The notes under the pieces are model-generated. The model saw nothing but the letters and a program-made list of their open reading frames with translations, was not told the origin of the DNA and did no database searches. From assembly GCA_018714485.1 (NCBI GenBank), contig DVNJ01000002.1, positions 1-64,000 on the forward strand: a DNA stretch of 64,000 nt. The letters are read 5' to 3'. Below are positions 32,353-41,499 of this stretch, piece after piece. Positions within the stretch are counted from its first letter, which is position 1. The number at the start of each line of letters is the position of its first letter. The stretch is from Candidatus Caccalectryoclostridium excrementigallinarum. Lineage in GTDB: Bacteria > Bacillota > Clostridia > Christensenellales > UBA3700. The position numbers and the translations under genes were made by a program.

Positions 32353-33399
32353 ATGAGGGCTTTCAACTATTCCGATCTCAAAGACGCCAAGTGGGATTCC
32401 GAGATCCTCGGTCTCGTTGCGGCGATTTACAAGGAGGCGGGCAAACAGGAAATGTACTTGAAGCGATCTCCGGATAAATTGGATAAATTGGTCGAGATAG
32501 CAAAGATCCAAAGCACCGAGGCGTCCAATGCCATTGAGGGCATCGTGACCACGAGCACGCGCATCAGGCAGTTGGTCGAGGAAAAGACGACGCCGAGGAA
32601 CCGCGACGAGCAGGAGATCGCCGGCTATCGCGACGCGCTCAACATCATACACGAAAATTACGACGCCATTCCGCTCACGCGCAACTACATCTTGCAATTG
32701 CACAAAGTGCTTTACTCTCATATGAGCAATCCGATGGCGGGCAAAACCAAGAACGTGCAAAATTATATAAGCGCCACTTATCCGAACGGACACACGGAGA
32801 TATTGTTCACGCCGCTTGCGCCGTTTGAAACGCCCGAGGCGCTGGACAGGATATGCGAAGAATACGCAATGGTGACGGGAAATGCGCAAGTTGAGCCGCT
32901 GATAGCCATTCCCGTATTTATCCATGATTTTCTCTGCATTCATCCGTTCAATGACGGCAACGGCAGGATAAGCAGACTTCTTACGACATTGCTTTTGTAT
33001 CAAAACGGCTTTTATGTGGGGAGATATATCTCTTTGGAAGCCAAGATAGCCAAGAATAAGGATCTCTATTATGACGCGCTGCGCAGATCTCAAAACGGTT
33101 GGCATGAGGGCAAAGAAGACCCCGTTCCGTTCATCAAATATCTGCTCGGCACTATTCTTGCGGCATACAGGGATCTTGACGACCGCTTGGCGCTTGTCGA
33201 GCCCAAGCTGTCCGCGGAAGAGGCGGTGAGGCGCGCGACAATGCAAAAGATAGGGCGCTTCAAAAAGCGGGATATACGCGAGATGTGCCCTGCGCTCAGC
33301 GTCAGTTCTATCGAAGGCGCGCTCCGCAAGTTGGTCGCGGCGGGCGAACTCAAAAGAGAAGGCGTGGGTAAAAGTATTTGCTACTATAGGTCAAAGTAA
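32353..33399 (+). CDS. Fic family protein (putative adenylyltransferase), class II inhibitory motif
   Basis: HPFNDGNGRISRLL core motif; N-terminal SNAIEG inhibitory motif. Confidence 0.92.
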   Translation: MRAFNYSDLKDAKWDSEILGLVAAIYKEAGKQEMYLKRSPDKLDKLVEIAKIQSTEASNAIEGIVTTSTRIRQLVEEKTTPRNRDEQEIAGYRDALNIIHENYDAIPLTRNYILQLHKVLYSHMSNPMAGKTKNVQNYISATYPNGHTEILFTPLAPFETPEALDRICEEYAMVTGNAQVEPLIAIPVFIHDFLCIHPFNDGNGRISRLLTTLLLYQNGFYVGRYISLEAKIAKNKDLYYDALRRSQNGWHEGKEDPVPFIKYLLGTILAAYRDLDDRLALVEPKLSAEEAVRRATMQKIGRFKKRDIREMCPALSVSSIEGALRKLVAAGELKREGVGKSICYYRSK

Positions 33400-33551
33400 C
33401 CTGAGATCAAAATTCCGTGTTGAAAATTTCGTCCGAGCTTGGGGTTTGCCCGAGGATCGGCAGAATGCGGTCGTATCACTCTTAGGGTCACACCCGAAAA
33501 AGAAATATCGCCCGGCGGGTGGATATTTATTATGCTCGGCGCGAAAAGCCG

Positions 33552-34514
33552 TCAGCCCTTGTTTTCTTTTGACCTGAGCGCCTTTTTGTCGTAGCCTTCG
33601 GGCGCGATCGGCAGGGATTTTCCGCCCATGAAATTGAGGGCGAATTCCTCTTTGGGCAGGGGAGTTCCCTTTTCGATGAAGTCGTCCGCAAGCGCGATTA
33701 TTTTCAGCGCGTCCTCGACGCTTTGAAATATTATCTCCCTGACCGTGAGGTCTATCATTTTGCTGCCGCCCGTCGTCTGCGGATAGAGGCGGCGGCTGAG
33801 GTTCATCCAATCCTGCTTGGCGTATTTTTTCTTGGGCTTGCGGAAGCCGTAGATATATGACGGATAGTTCATGATCGCCCCCGCCGTCATCAAGAGCGCA
33901 TAGAGCGGGGAGTTCTTGTTTTCGAAGATCTTTTGATAGCTGCGCATGCGTTTGGGCAGGGAGAGCAGTTCTTCATAGGGCATTTTGACGCCGTAGAGGG
34001 GATCGACCGCGCCGAAATACATGTCCGCCACGCATTCGCATACGGCGGCGCTATCTTTCAGGACGTAGTCGCAGTCGCAGCCGGGGTGCTTTTTCTCCAA
34101 CTTGTCGCGCTGCAAGACAAAGTCTATCCCCGCTTCGAGCATGAGATGAAGGCTCTTGCGGTATTTGGGCGGGAAAAAGGGCGGCATATATTTGGCGGCG
34201 GAATAGATGACGTAAGGGTGGATATTCCTGTCGAGAGTATAGTGGCAGATAAAACCGTAAAGATAGGCGCGCAGATCGCCGCGCCCGCTCTCGCGCACAA
34301 ATTCGCACATGCGGCAAAAAAGCTCGTAGGTGCCGCGGGTATGCGTGACTCCCGCGAAGCCCTTGAATTCGAAAAAGGAATAAAAGAGCACGTCGTTGCC
34401 CTGACAGCCGGAATAAAAGCAATCGGAATAATCGTCCATTATCTCCCGCGTTTTGCCGCCGCTGCGCAGCAAAACTTTTTCCGCCATATAAAAATGCGTC
34501 ATGTGCGAAGCCAT
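33552..34514 (-). CDS. Zinc-dependent phospholipase C-like protein
   Basis: MTHFYMAEKVL…GCQGNDVLFY…THTRGT…YGFICHYTLDRNIHPYVIYSAA histidine pattern; RBS GGAG before ATG. Confidence 0.75.
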   Translation of the reverse strand: MASHMTHFYMAEKVLLRSGGKTREIMDDYSDCFYSGCQGNDVLFYSFFEFKGFAGVTHTRGTYELFCRMCEFVRESGRGDLRAYLYGFICHYTLDRNIHPYVIYSAAKYMPPFFPPKYRKSLHLMLEAGIDFVLQRDKLEKKHPGCDCDYVLKDSAAVCECVADMYFGAVDPLYGVKMPYEELLSLPKRMRSYQKIFENKNSPLYALLMTAGAIMNYPSYIYGFRKPKKKYAKQDWMNLSRRLYPQTTGGSKMIDLTVREIIFQSVEDALKIIALADDFIEKGTPLPKEEFALNFMGGKSLPIAPEGYDKKALRSKENKG

Positions 34515-34616
34515 AATATCTCCCTCGGGCGGCGTTGAGATTTGCCCTTTGCGATCGGGGCAAAAGAGCCGCCGAATACAGTATAACATATCCGCGCGAT
34601 TTTGCAACAGCGGTAA

Positions 34617-34645
34617 TTGCAAATAAAATTTTTGTGTGCTATAAT
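34617..34645 (+). promoter_or_regulatory. Promoter of ade (TTGCAA-17-TATAAT)
   Basis: Hexamers at 34617-34622 and 34640-34645. Confidence 0.6.
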
Positions 34646-34651
34646 GCAGTC

Positions 34652-36277
34652 ATGGGAGATTTCGACAAGGTACTCAAAAACTGCCGCGTGCTCAATGTGC
34701 GCACGGGCGGCATCGAAAAAGGCGACATCGCCTTCAAAGACGGACTTATCGCCGCCGTGGGCGGAGATCTGGGCGAAGGCGAGGACTGCGGCGGGCTTTT
34801 CGCCCTGCCGGGGTTCATCGACGCCCATGTCCATATCGAAAGCAGTCAGCTTATTCCCTCGCGTTTTGCCGAGGCAATCATGCCCTGCGGGACTACGACC
34901 ATCATCGCCGATCCGCACGAGATAGCCAACGTCTGCGGCATGGACGGCATAAATTTCATGATAGCCGACGCCGCGTCGACTCCGCTCGAGGTCAGGATGA
35001 TGATGCCTTCCTGCGTGCCCGCCTCTCCCGCCGAGAGCGGCGGCGCCGTCCTTGACGCGCACGAAGTGGCGAAAGCTCTTGCCCGCGACGACATCTTCGG
35101 CTTGGGCGAGATGATGAATTATCCCGGGGTGACGGGCGGCGACGCCGACGTGCTCGGGAAGCTCGCCGCCGCGCGCGCGGCGAAAAAGCCGATAGACGGA
35201 CATTTCCCCGGCGGAAAGGGGCTTGAACTCGCCGCTTACGCCGCGGAGGGCATCTCTTCCGACCATGAATGCAACGACGCCGACGAGGCGCGCGACAAGA
35301 TAGCTGCGGGAATGGACGTGTTTATCCGCCAGGGCAGCGCGGGCAAGCAGCTGCTCTCTATCCTTCCCGCCGTGAATAAGGAGAACATCTCGCGTTTTTC
35401 CCTCTGCACGGACGACTGCCATGCGGCGGATATCGTGAATTTCGGACATATCGATCATATTTTGGCGCAAGCCGTGGCGGCGGGCGTGAGCGCCGCGGAC
35501 GCGGTGCGCATGGCGACGCTTTCCCCCGCCGAGCATTATTCCCTGAACTGCGGCGCGATCGAAATGGGCAGGCAGGCGGACGTCGTACTCGTCTCCGATC
35601 TGAAAAATTTCAAGCCCGTTTATGTCTATAAGAAAGGCAAACTCGTCGCCGTGAAGGGCAGGGCGCTCTTTGAAGTGACCCCCGCGGACATGTCCAAAGT
35701 CAAAAATACGCTGCATATGCCGCCTGTGACCAAGGACAAGCTCGCGCTCAAAGGCGCGGCTCGGCGCAGCGCGCTCAAAATAAAGGCGGGCAGCCTGGTC
35801 AAGGAGCTTACCGCGTTCAAGGAAGGTCTGCCCAAGCTCTGCGTCGTCGAGAGACATAAAAACACGGGAAGAGCGGGCGTCTGCGCGCTCGCGGGCTACG
35901 GAGTCAAGGGCGGCGCGATCGCGCTTTCCGTCTCGCACGATTCGCATAACGTCATCTGCGCGGGCGATTCGGACAAGGATATGTGTTTGGCGATAAATTC
36001 GCTCATGCCCATGGGCGGCGGTATCTGCGTGGTCAAAGAGGGAAAGCTCGCGCTCTCGCTGGCGCTGCCCGTGGCGGGGCTGATGAGCTGCGCTCCCGCC
36101 GAGCGCGTGGCGGCGGATATGACGCAAATAAACGAGTTTTGCAAAAAGCAGCTGCACGTCAACGCGGAAGCCGAGCCGGTGATGACGCTCTCCTTCCTCG
36201 CGCTCACGGTCATACCTCACGTCTGCCTGACGGACAGGGGGCTTTTCGACGTGGATAAATTCTGCTTTTTGCAATAG
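34652..36277 (+). CDS. ade: Adenine deaminase
   Basis: GFIDAHVHIESSQLIPSRFAEAIMPCGTTTIIADPHEIANVCG; CTDDCHA; SHDSHNVICAGDSD. Confidence 0.94.
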   Translation: MGDFDKVLKNCRVLNVRTGGIEKGDIAFKDGLIAAVGGDLGEGEDCGGLFALPGFIDAHVHIESSQLIPSRFAEAIMPCGTTTIIADPHEIANVCGMDGINFMIADAASTPLEVRMMMPSCVPASPAESGGAVLDAHEVAKALARDDIFGLGEMMNYPGVTGGDADVLGKLAAARAAKKPIDGHFPGGKGLELAAYAAEGISSDHECNDADEARDKIAAGMDVFIRQGSAGKQLLSILPAVNKENISRFSLCTDDCHAADIVNFGHIDHILAQAVAAGVSAADAVRMATLSPAEHYSLNCGAIEMGRQADVVLVSDLKNFKPVYVYKKGKLVAVKGRALFEVTPADMSKVKNTLHMPPVTKDKLALKGAARRSALKIKAGSLVKELTAFKEGLPKLCVVERHKNTGRAGVCALAGYGVKGGAIALSVSHDSHNVICAGDSDKDMCLAINSLMPMGGGICVVKEGKLALSLALPVAGLMSCAPAERVAADMTQINEFCKKQLHVNAEAEPVMTLSFLALTVIPHVCLTDRGLFDVDKFCFLQ

Positions 36278-36284
36278 GAGCGTT

Positions 36285-36815
36285 ATGGCGATAAAAGAGA
36301 GCAGGGGCGCGCGCCCGATAATTGCAGTTTTTCTCGCCGCCGGCGTGCTGCTTTTTTGTGCGGCAGCGGCGACGGGGATATATTTTGCCTCGGCGGCGGA
36401 TATCGGCGTGCCGAAAGTCGCGCGCATAGTCATTCCCTGCGCTTTGGGCTTTTTCGGCGCGGCGTTCGCGCTCGTGGGCGGCGTCTTACTTTTCAAGGAA
36501 TATAAAAAGCGCGAAAGAGCGCGCGCGGCGAGAAAAAATGGTTGCCCCGTTCCCTGCCTGGTCACGGCGGTCTATCCCGATATGTCTTTGACGGTGAACG
36601 GAAAATTCCCCTGCAACCTCTTGGAATGCTCGCCGCTTCGTGGCGGAGCCGTCTATGTGAGCGCGCCCTTTTCCGCGAAAGAGAGGGTGGAGCTGCTCAG
36701 CGGGATAACCGTTTATGCGGACGATGGTGGCGGATATTTTGTCGATCTGGGTTCGATAAAGCCGCCCGCGAGCGGCGTTGGCAAGGCGGCAAAAGCGGAG
36801 CGAGGGGAGAGTTAA
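36285..36815 (+). CDS. Hypothetical membrane protein
   Basis: Two N-terminal TM segments, 176 aa, downstream of ade. Confidence 0.5.
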   Translation: MAIKESRGARPIIAVFLAAGVLLFCAAAATGIYFASAADIGVPKVARIVIPCALGFFGAAFALVGGVLLFKEYKKRERARAARKNGCPVPCLVTAVYPDMSLTVNGKFPCNLLECSPLRGGAVYVSAPFSAKERVELLSGITVYADDGGGYFVDLGSIKPPASGVGKAAKAERGES

Positions 36816-36855
36816 AGGCTGCTTCAGCGAAAATCGCGGGGCAGGGATGAAAAAA

Positions 36856-36886
36856 CGACCGCTTCGAGCGGTCGCTTTGCTTTTTT
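36856..36886. terminator. Intrinsic terminator between convergent genes (CGACCGC-TTCGA-GCGGTCG…TTTTTT)
   Basis: 7-bp inverted repeat with upstream A tract and downstream T tract. Confidence 0.75.
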
Positions 36887-36892
36887 GAAAGT

Positions 36893-37498
36893 TTATTCTT
36901 TCTTGTCCTCGGGAAGGTCTTTTTCCGCTTTTTCTTCGGCGTCGTTTGACGGCTCGACCTTGTTTTCCTTCTTTATCTTGGAGAGGATGACTTTGAGAAG
37001 GTCGATGTTCTTGACCGTGCAATAGGTGCTCAAAATGGGGACGACGAGGAAGACGGCGCCCATGAGCGAGCCTAAGACGAATATGGTGTAATAGGCGCCC
37101 GGGGTCTTGAAGATGTCCATCAGGTCGTCGCAGATCATGTTGACCATGTCGAAGTCGAGTATCCCTCCCGCCCTGAAAAAGCAGAGTATGAAGGTCAGAA
37201 AGAGCGGTATGGTCAGAATGGTGCTGTAAGCGCAGAAGATTATCGAGAGCACGTTGCGCTTTTTACCCGTGAGCTGCGCCGCCCAGTTGCTCAAAGAGAG
37301 AATGCCTATCATCATGGTGATGACGACGATGACGTATTTGTGAATGATGTGCGGTATCTTGTCGATATAGGTCAGCCCGACGTTCAAGCCCGCGTCGTGA
37401 CCCGCCGTCTGTACCAGCGTGAGCAGTCCCCAGATATTGAAGGCTATGCCCACCGTGAGCAATACGCCCTGCAAAACTCTTTTCTTGTTTACCGTCAT
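36893..37498 (-). CDS. Hypothetical membrane protein with charged C-terminal tail
   Basis: Four hydrophobic segments, RBS-like GGGGAAATG context. Confidence 0.5.
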   Translation of the reverse strand: MTVNKKRVLQGVLLTVGIAFNIWGLLTLVQTAGHDAGLNVGLTYIDKIPHIIHKYVIVVITMMIGILSLSNWAAQLTGKKRNVLSIIFCAYSTILTIPLFLTFILCFFRAGGILDFDMVNMICDDLMDIFKTPGAYYTIFVLGSLMGAVFLVVPILSTYCTVKNIDLLKVILSKIKKENKVEPSNDAEEKAEKDLPEDKKE

Positions 37499-37514
37499 TT
37501 CCCCTCTCCCGCAG

Positions 37515-38456
37515 TTATTTTTTGAGCGCGATGACTTGCTTGCAGCGCTCGACTATGTCGCCTACGTTCATGTGGTAGACTTCGGAAAGATAGGGCATCT
37601 TGCCCACTTCGCCGAACTTGTCGTTCACGCCCACCGAGAGCACGGGCACGGGGTATTCCGCGCAAAGCGCCTGCGTGACCGCGGAGGTCAGTCCGCCGCA
37701 GGTGTTATGGTTCTCGGCGACGACGACGGCGCCGCTCGCTTTCGCCGCGCTCACGAGCGCGTCGCTGTCGATGGGTTTCCAGGTGTAAGTGTTAAGCACG
37801 CCCGCGTCTATCCCTTCCGCCTTAAGCTGCTCGGCGGCTTGAAGCGCCCTGCCGACCATGATGCCCGAGGCGACGATCGTCACGTCCTTGCCCTCTTTGA
37901 GGCTGCGCGCCTTGAAGAGATCGAAACTCTCGCCCTCTTCAAAGATCTTTTCCGTCTTTTTGCGGAAAAGCCTGATATAGACCAAGCCCTTATAGGCGGC
38001 TATCTGCGGCATGAGAGATCTGAGCATCGCCGAGTCGGTCGGCTCCACGCAGACGCAGTCGGGAATGAGGCGCATGATCCCCATGTCCTCGAAGGGCATA
38101 TGCGTGCCGCCGTTGACTTCCGCGCTTATGCCGGGGTCTGTTCCCACTATCTTGACGTTCTGCTTGCTGTAAGCCACGGAGATGAAGATCTGATCGTAGC
38201 ATCTGCGCGTGGCGAAGGGAGCGAACGAGGAGATGAAGGGGATCTTGCCGCAGGTGGAAAGCCCCGCCGCAATGCCCACCATGTTCGCTTCGGCTATGCC
38301 CACGTTGAAAAATCTCTCGGGGAAAGCCGCCTTGAAGCGCTCCGTCTTGATGCAGTTCATCAGGTCCGCCTCGATAACGACGATGTTCTTGTCCTTTTCG
38401 GCAAGTTCGAGCAGACAGTCGCAGTAAACCTGCCTCATTTCCTTTTCGTCTTGCAT
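37515..38456 (-). CDS. Transketolase C-terminal subunit
   Basis: RFFNVGIAEANMVGIAAGLSTCGKIPFISSFAPF; QIAAYKGLVYIRLFRK; follows N-terminal subunit. Confidence 0.92.
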   Translation of the reverse strand: MQDEKEMRQVYCDCLLELAEKDKNIVVIEADLMNCIKTERFKAAFPERFFNVGIAEANMVGIAAGLSTCGKIPFISSFAPFATRRCYDQIFISVAYSKQNVKIVGTDPGISAEVNGGTHMPFEDMGIMRLIPDCVCVEPTDSAMLRSLMPQIAAYKGLVYIRLFRKKTEKIFEEGESFDLFKARSLKEGKDVTIVASGIMVGRALQAAEQLKAEGIDAGVLNTYTWKPIDSDALVSAAKASGAVVVAENHNTCGGLTSAVTQALCAEYPVPVLSVGVNDKFGEVGKMPYLSEVYHMNVGDIVERCKQVIALKK

Positions 38457-39280
38457 CAGTCCGCCTCCTTTCCGCAAAATTCGCGCCATTGCTCTTCGCT
38501 GATGGCGAAGCTGTGCGAGCCGACCTTGCGCGACTCCGCCCAAGGCACGCCGTAACCTTTGATCGTGTCCATGATGACGGCGGTGCACTTGTCCTTGCAA
38601 GCCTTGGCGGCGTTTATCGCCTCGTCGATGGCGGCGATGTCATGTCCGTTTATCCTCAAAGTGTTGAGATTGAAGGCGCGGTACTTGTCGTCCAAGGGAT
38701 CGAGCGAATTTATCTCGTCCGTGTAACCGTCTATCTGCATGCGGTTATAGTCGATAAAGACGGTCAGATTGTCGAGCTTCATATTGCCCGCGTACATCAG
38801 CGCTTCCCAGATCTGTCCTTCCTGGCTCTCGCCGTCGCCGATGACGCAGTAGACGCGGTAATTTTTCTTGTCGAGCTTGCCCGCGAGCGCCATTCCTATC
38901 GCGCAGGAAAGCCCCTGTCCGAGGCTGCCCGCGGTCATGTCCACGCCCACCGTCTTGTTCATGTCGCAGTGGGAGGGCAGGTGAGTCCCGCCCTTGTTGA
39001 GCGTCTTGATCTCCTCCATGGGGAAATAGCCCTTGCTCGCCAAGACCGCGTAAAGCCCGGGTCCCGCGTGACCCTTGCTGATCACTATCCTGTCGCGGTC
39101 GGGATCGCTCGGGTTTTTCGGGTCGACGTTGCCCGCGTTGTAATATATGTCCGTGAGCAGATCGACGATGGAAAGCGAGCCGCCGACGTGTCCGCTGCCC
39201 AGCCTTCCTATCATCTCGATCGTGATCTTACGGATGTCTTTTGCCTTGTTTTGCAAAAATTCGAGTTTTTCTTTGTCCAT
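38456..39280 (-). CDS. Transketolase N-terminal subunit
   Basis: GHVGGSLSIVDLLTDIYY; RDRIVISKGHAGPGLYAVLA; VIGDGESQEGQIWEALMYAG (TPP motif). Confidence 0.93.
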   Translation of the reverse strand: MDKEKLEFLQNKAKDIRKITIEMIGRLGSGHVGGSLSIVDLLTDIYYNAGNVDPKNPSDPDRDRIVISKGHAGPGLYAVLASKGYFPMEEIKTLNKGGTHLPSHCDMNKTVGVDMTAGSLGQGLSCAIGMALAGKLDKKNYRVYCVIGDGESQEGQIWEALMYAGNMKLDNLTVFIDYNRMQIDGYTDEINSLDPLDDKYRAFNLNTLRINGHDIAAIDEAINAAKACKDKCTAVIMDTIKGYGVPWAESRKVGSHSFAISEEQWREFCGKEAD

Positions 39281-39695
39281 ACGACTCTCCGCAGGCGGCG
39301 CATCTTCGCTCCGCGCATAAATATATTACAATAAAAGAGGGGGAGTTGGCAATAAAAATCCGCGTGTTTTCCGCAAATAGCGACAACTTTTTCCCGCCCT
39401 CTTCCCCGCGCGGAAAACGCTTTGGGCTCGCGCGAAAAACGCCTTCGAGCGCGGCGGATTGAGAGCTTGCAGACGTGAAGATATGTGCGTTTGTTCATCT
39501 GCTCTTATGTGCATATGTGCAAAAAGGGCAAAGGAAAGGAGCGCTCATGCGAGCAAATGAACAGATGAGCGGAGAAAATAAGAGAAAAAACGCGCAAATC
39601 GGCGGGCGGCGGCGGACAATGTGACGTTATTTGTTGCAAGCGGCGCGCCGTTGTGTTACAATATCTACTATCCGAAGAAAGAAAAGAGGTAGTTT

Positions 39696-41423
39696 ATGTT
39701 ACTTTCAAAACTCGTGTGCGAGAGGACGAAGGAAGCGCCGCAGGACGCGCGCATCAAAAGCCATATCCTGCTCGCCCGCGCCGGCTATATCAAGCAGGTC
39801 GCGGCGGGCATATATTCGCTCACCCCGCCCGCGCAGCGCATGAGCAAAAAAATACAGGAAATAATCCGCGAGGAGATGAACGCCATCGACGGGCAGGAAG
39901 TGCTCTTTCCCGTGGTCATGCCGCGCGAAATGTGGGAGGAATCGGGCAGATATACTTCCATCGGTCAGGAGATGGTGCGCTTTAAGGACCGCACAGGTCA
40001 CGATATGCTCTTGGGCATGACGCATGAGGAAGCGGCGGTGCATATGGCGCGCCATATCGTCTCTTCCTATAACCAGCTTCCCTGCATGATCTATCAGATA
40101 CAGACCAAGTTCCGCGACGAGGCGAGGAGCCGCGGCGGACTCATCCGCGTGCGCGAGTTCACGATGAAGGACGCTTATTCCTTCCATGTCTCGCAAGAAG
40201 ATCTGGACAGATATTACCGCCGCGCCTATGACGCTTATTATCGTATATTCAGGCGCATAGGCTTGAAAAACTTCACCGACTTCAAGTCGGACACGGGCAT
40301 GATGGGCGGAAGCGTCGCCCACGAGTTCATGCTCGTGACCCCCGCGGGCGAAGACACGCTCGTCTTCTGCGACGGCTGCGATTACAGGGCTAACATGGAA
40401 GTCGCCGAATGCAAAGGGGAAGTTCTTCCCCGCAAGGAGATGCCGCTCGAGCTCGTGAACACGGGCAGCGCCGCGACGATAGAAGAGGTGTGCTCGCTGC
40501 TGAAAACGGAAAAAAGCCGCTCGATCAAGGCGGTCGTCTATGCCGTGCGCGGCGATTCGTCCAAGATAGTCGTGGCTTTCGTGCGCGGCGACAGGGAAGT
40601 GAACGAGGCGAAGCTGAAAAAAGCCGTCGGGCTGGACGTCGCGCCTTACGACGGCGGCGTGACGGAAGAGATCGCCTGCGGGAACATCGGTCCCATCGGG
40701 CTTTCGGAGAGGATAATAAAGGTCTTCGACCGCTCGCTCAAAGGGGCGACGGGCATGATAGCGGGCGCGAACAAGCCCGAATATCACTATATCGGTCTCG
40801 ACGCGGAGCGCGATCTGAGCGGAGTAGAGTTCAAGGACATCGCCAAGGTCGCCGAGGGGGACGTCTGTCCCGTGTGCGGCGGCAGGCTGAGGATAGAAAA
40901 CGGCATCGAGATCGGCAACATCTTCCAGCTGGGGACAAAATATACCGCGGCGATGAACATGACCGTGCATGCCGAGGACGGCAGTTCCTTTAACCCGATC
41001 ATGGGCTGCTACGGTATCGGCGTGGGCAGGGCGATCGCCTCCGTCGCCGAAGAGAGCAACGACGAAAACGGACTGATACTGCCCGTCACCGTGGCTCCCT
41101 GGCAGGTGCACCTGATCGTGCTGCGCCCCGACAAGGAGGAGATAAAGGCGGTGGGCGACAAGGTCTGCGCCGAGCTCGAAGCGGCGGGGATAGAAGTCCT
41201 GTATGACGAGCGCGACTGCGCGGCGGGCATAAAGTTCGCCGACGCCGACCTTATGGGCATGCCGATAAGGATAGTGCTTTCGCCCCGCACTCTCGCCGAC
41301 GGCGAAGCGGAAGTCAAGCTGCGCCGCGGCGGCGAGGCGATGAGAGTGAAGACGGACGCGCTTGTCGAAAAAGCAAGTGAGCTTATCGCTCTTCTCAAAA
41401 GGGAAATAGAGGAAACTTTGTGA
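39696..41423 (+). CDS. proS: Prolyl-tRNA synthetase
   Basis: HILLARAGYIKQVAAGIYSLTPPAQRM; TKFRDEARSRGGLIRVREFTMKDAYSFH; GCYGIGVGRAIASV. Confidence 0.97.
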   Translation: MLLSKLVCERTKEAPQDARIKSHILLARAGYIKQVAAGIYSLTPPAQRMSKKIQEIIREEMNAIDGQEVLFPVVMPREMWEESGRYTSIGQEMVRFKDRTGHDMLLGMTHEEAAVHMARHIVSSYNQLPCMIYQIQTKFRDEARSRGGLIRVREFTMKDAYSFHVSQEDLDRYYRRAYDAYYRIFRRIGLKNFTDFKSDTGMMGGSVAHEFMLVTPAGEDTLVFCDGCDYRANMEVAECKGEVLPRKEMPLELVNTGSAATIEEVCSLLKTEKSRSIKAVVYAVRGDSSKIVVAFVRGDREVNEAKLKKAVGLDVAPYDGGVTEEIACGNIGPIGLSERIIKVFDRSLKGATGMIAGANKPEYHYIGLDAERDLSGVEFKDIAKVAEGDVCPVCGGRLRIENGIEIGNIFQLGTKYTAAMNMTVHAEDGSSFNPIMGCYGIGVGRAIASVAEESNDENGLILPVTVAPWQVHLIVLRPDKEEIKAVGDKVCAELEAAGIEVLYDERDCAAGIKFADADLMGMPIRIVLSPRTLADGEAEVKLRRGGEAMRVKTDALVEKASELIALLKREIEETL

Positions 41424-41499
41424 AAAAGGGCGGCCCGACGGCTGCCTTTTTTTGATTACTAAGGCGCGCCTTGAAGGTGTTTTTGTGGGGGTTGAGCAT

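Noticed and set aside
34499-36565. 688-aa minus-strand ORF opposite adenine deaminase
   Set aside because: Antisense artefact; also overlaps the supported ade promoter.
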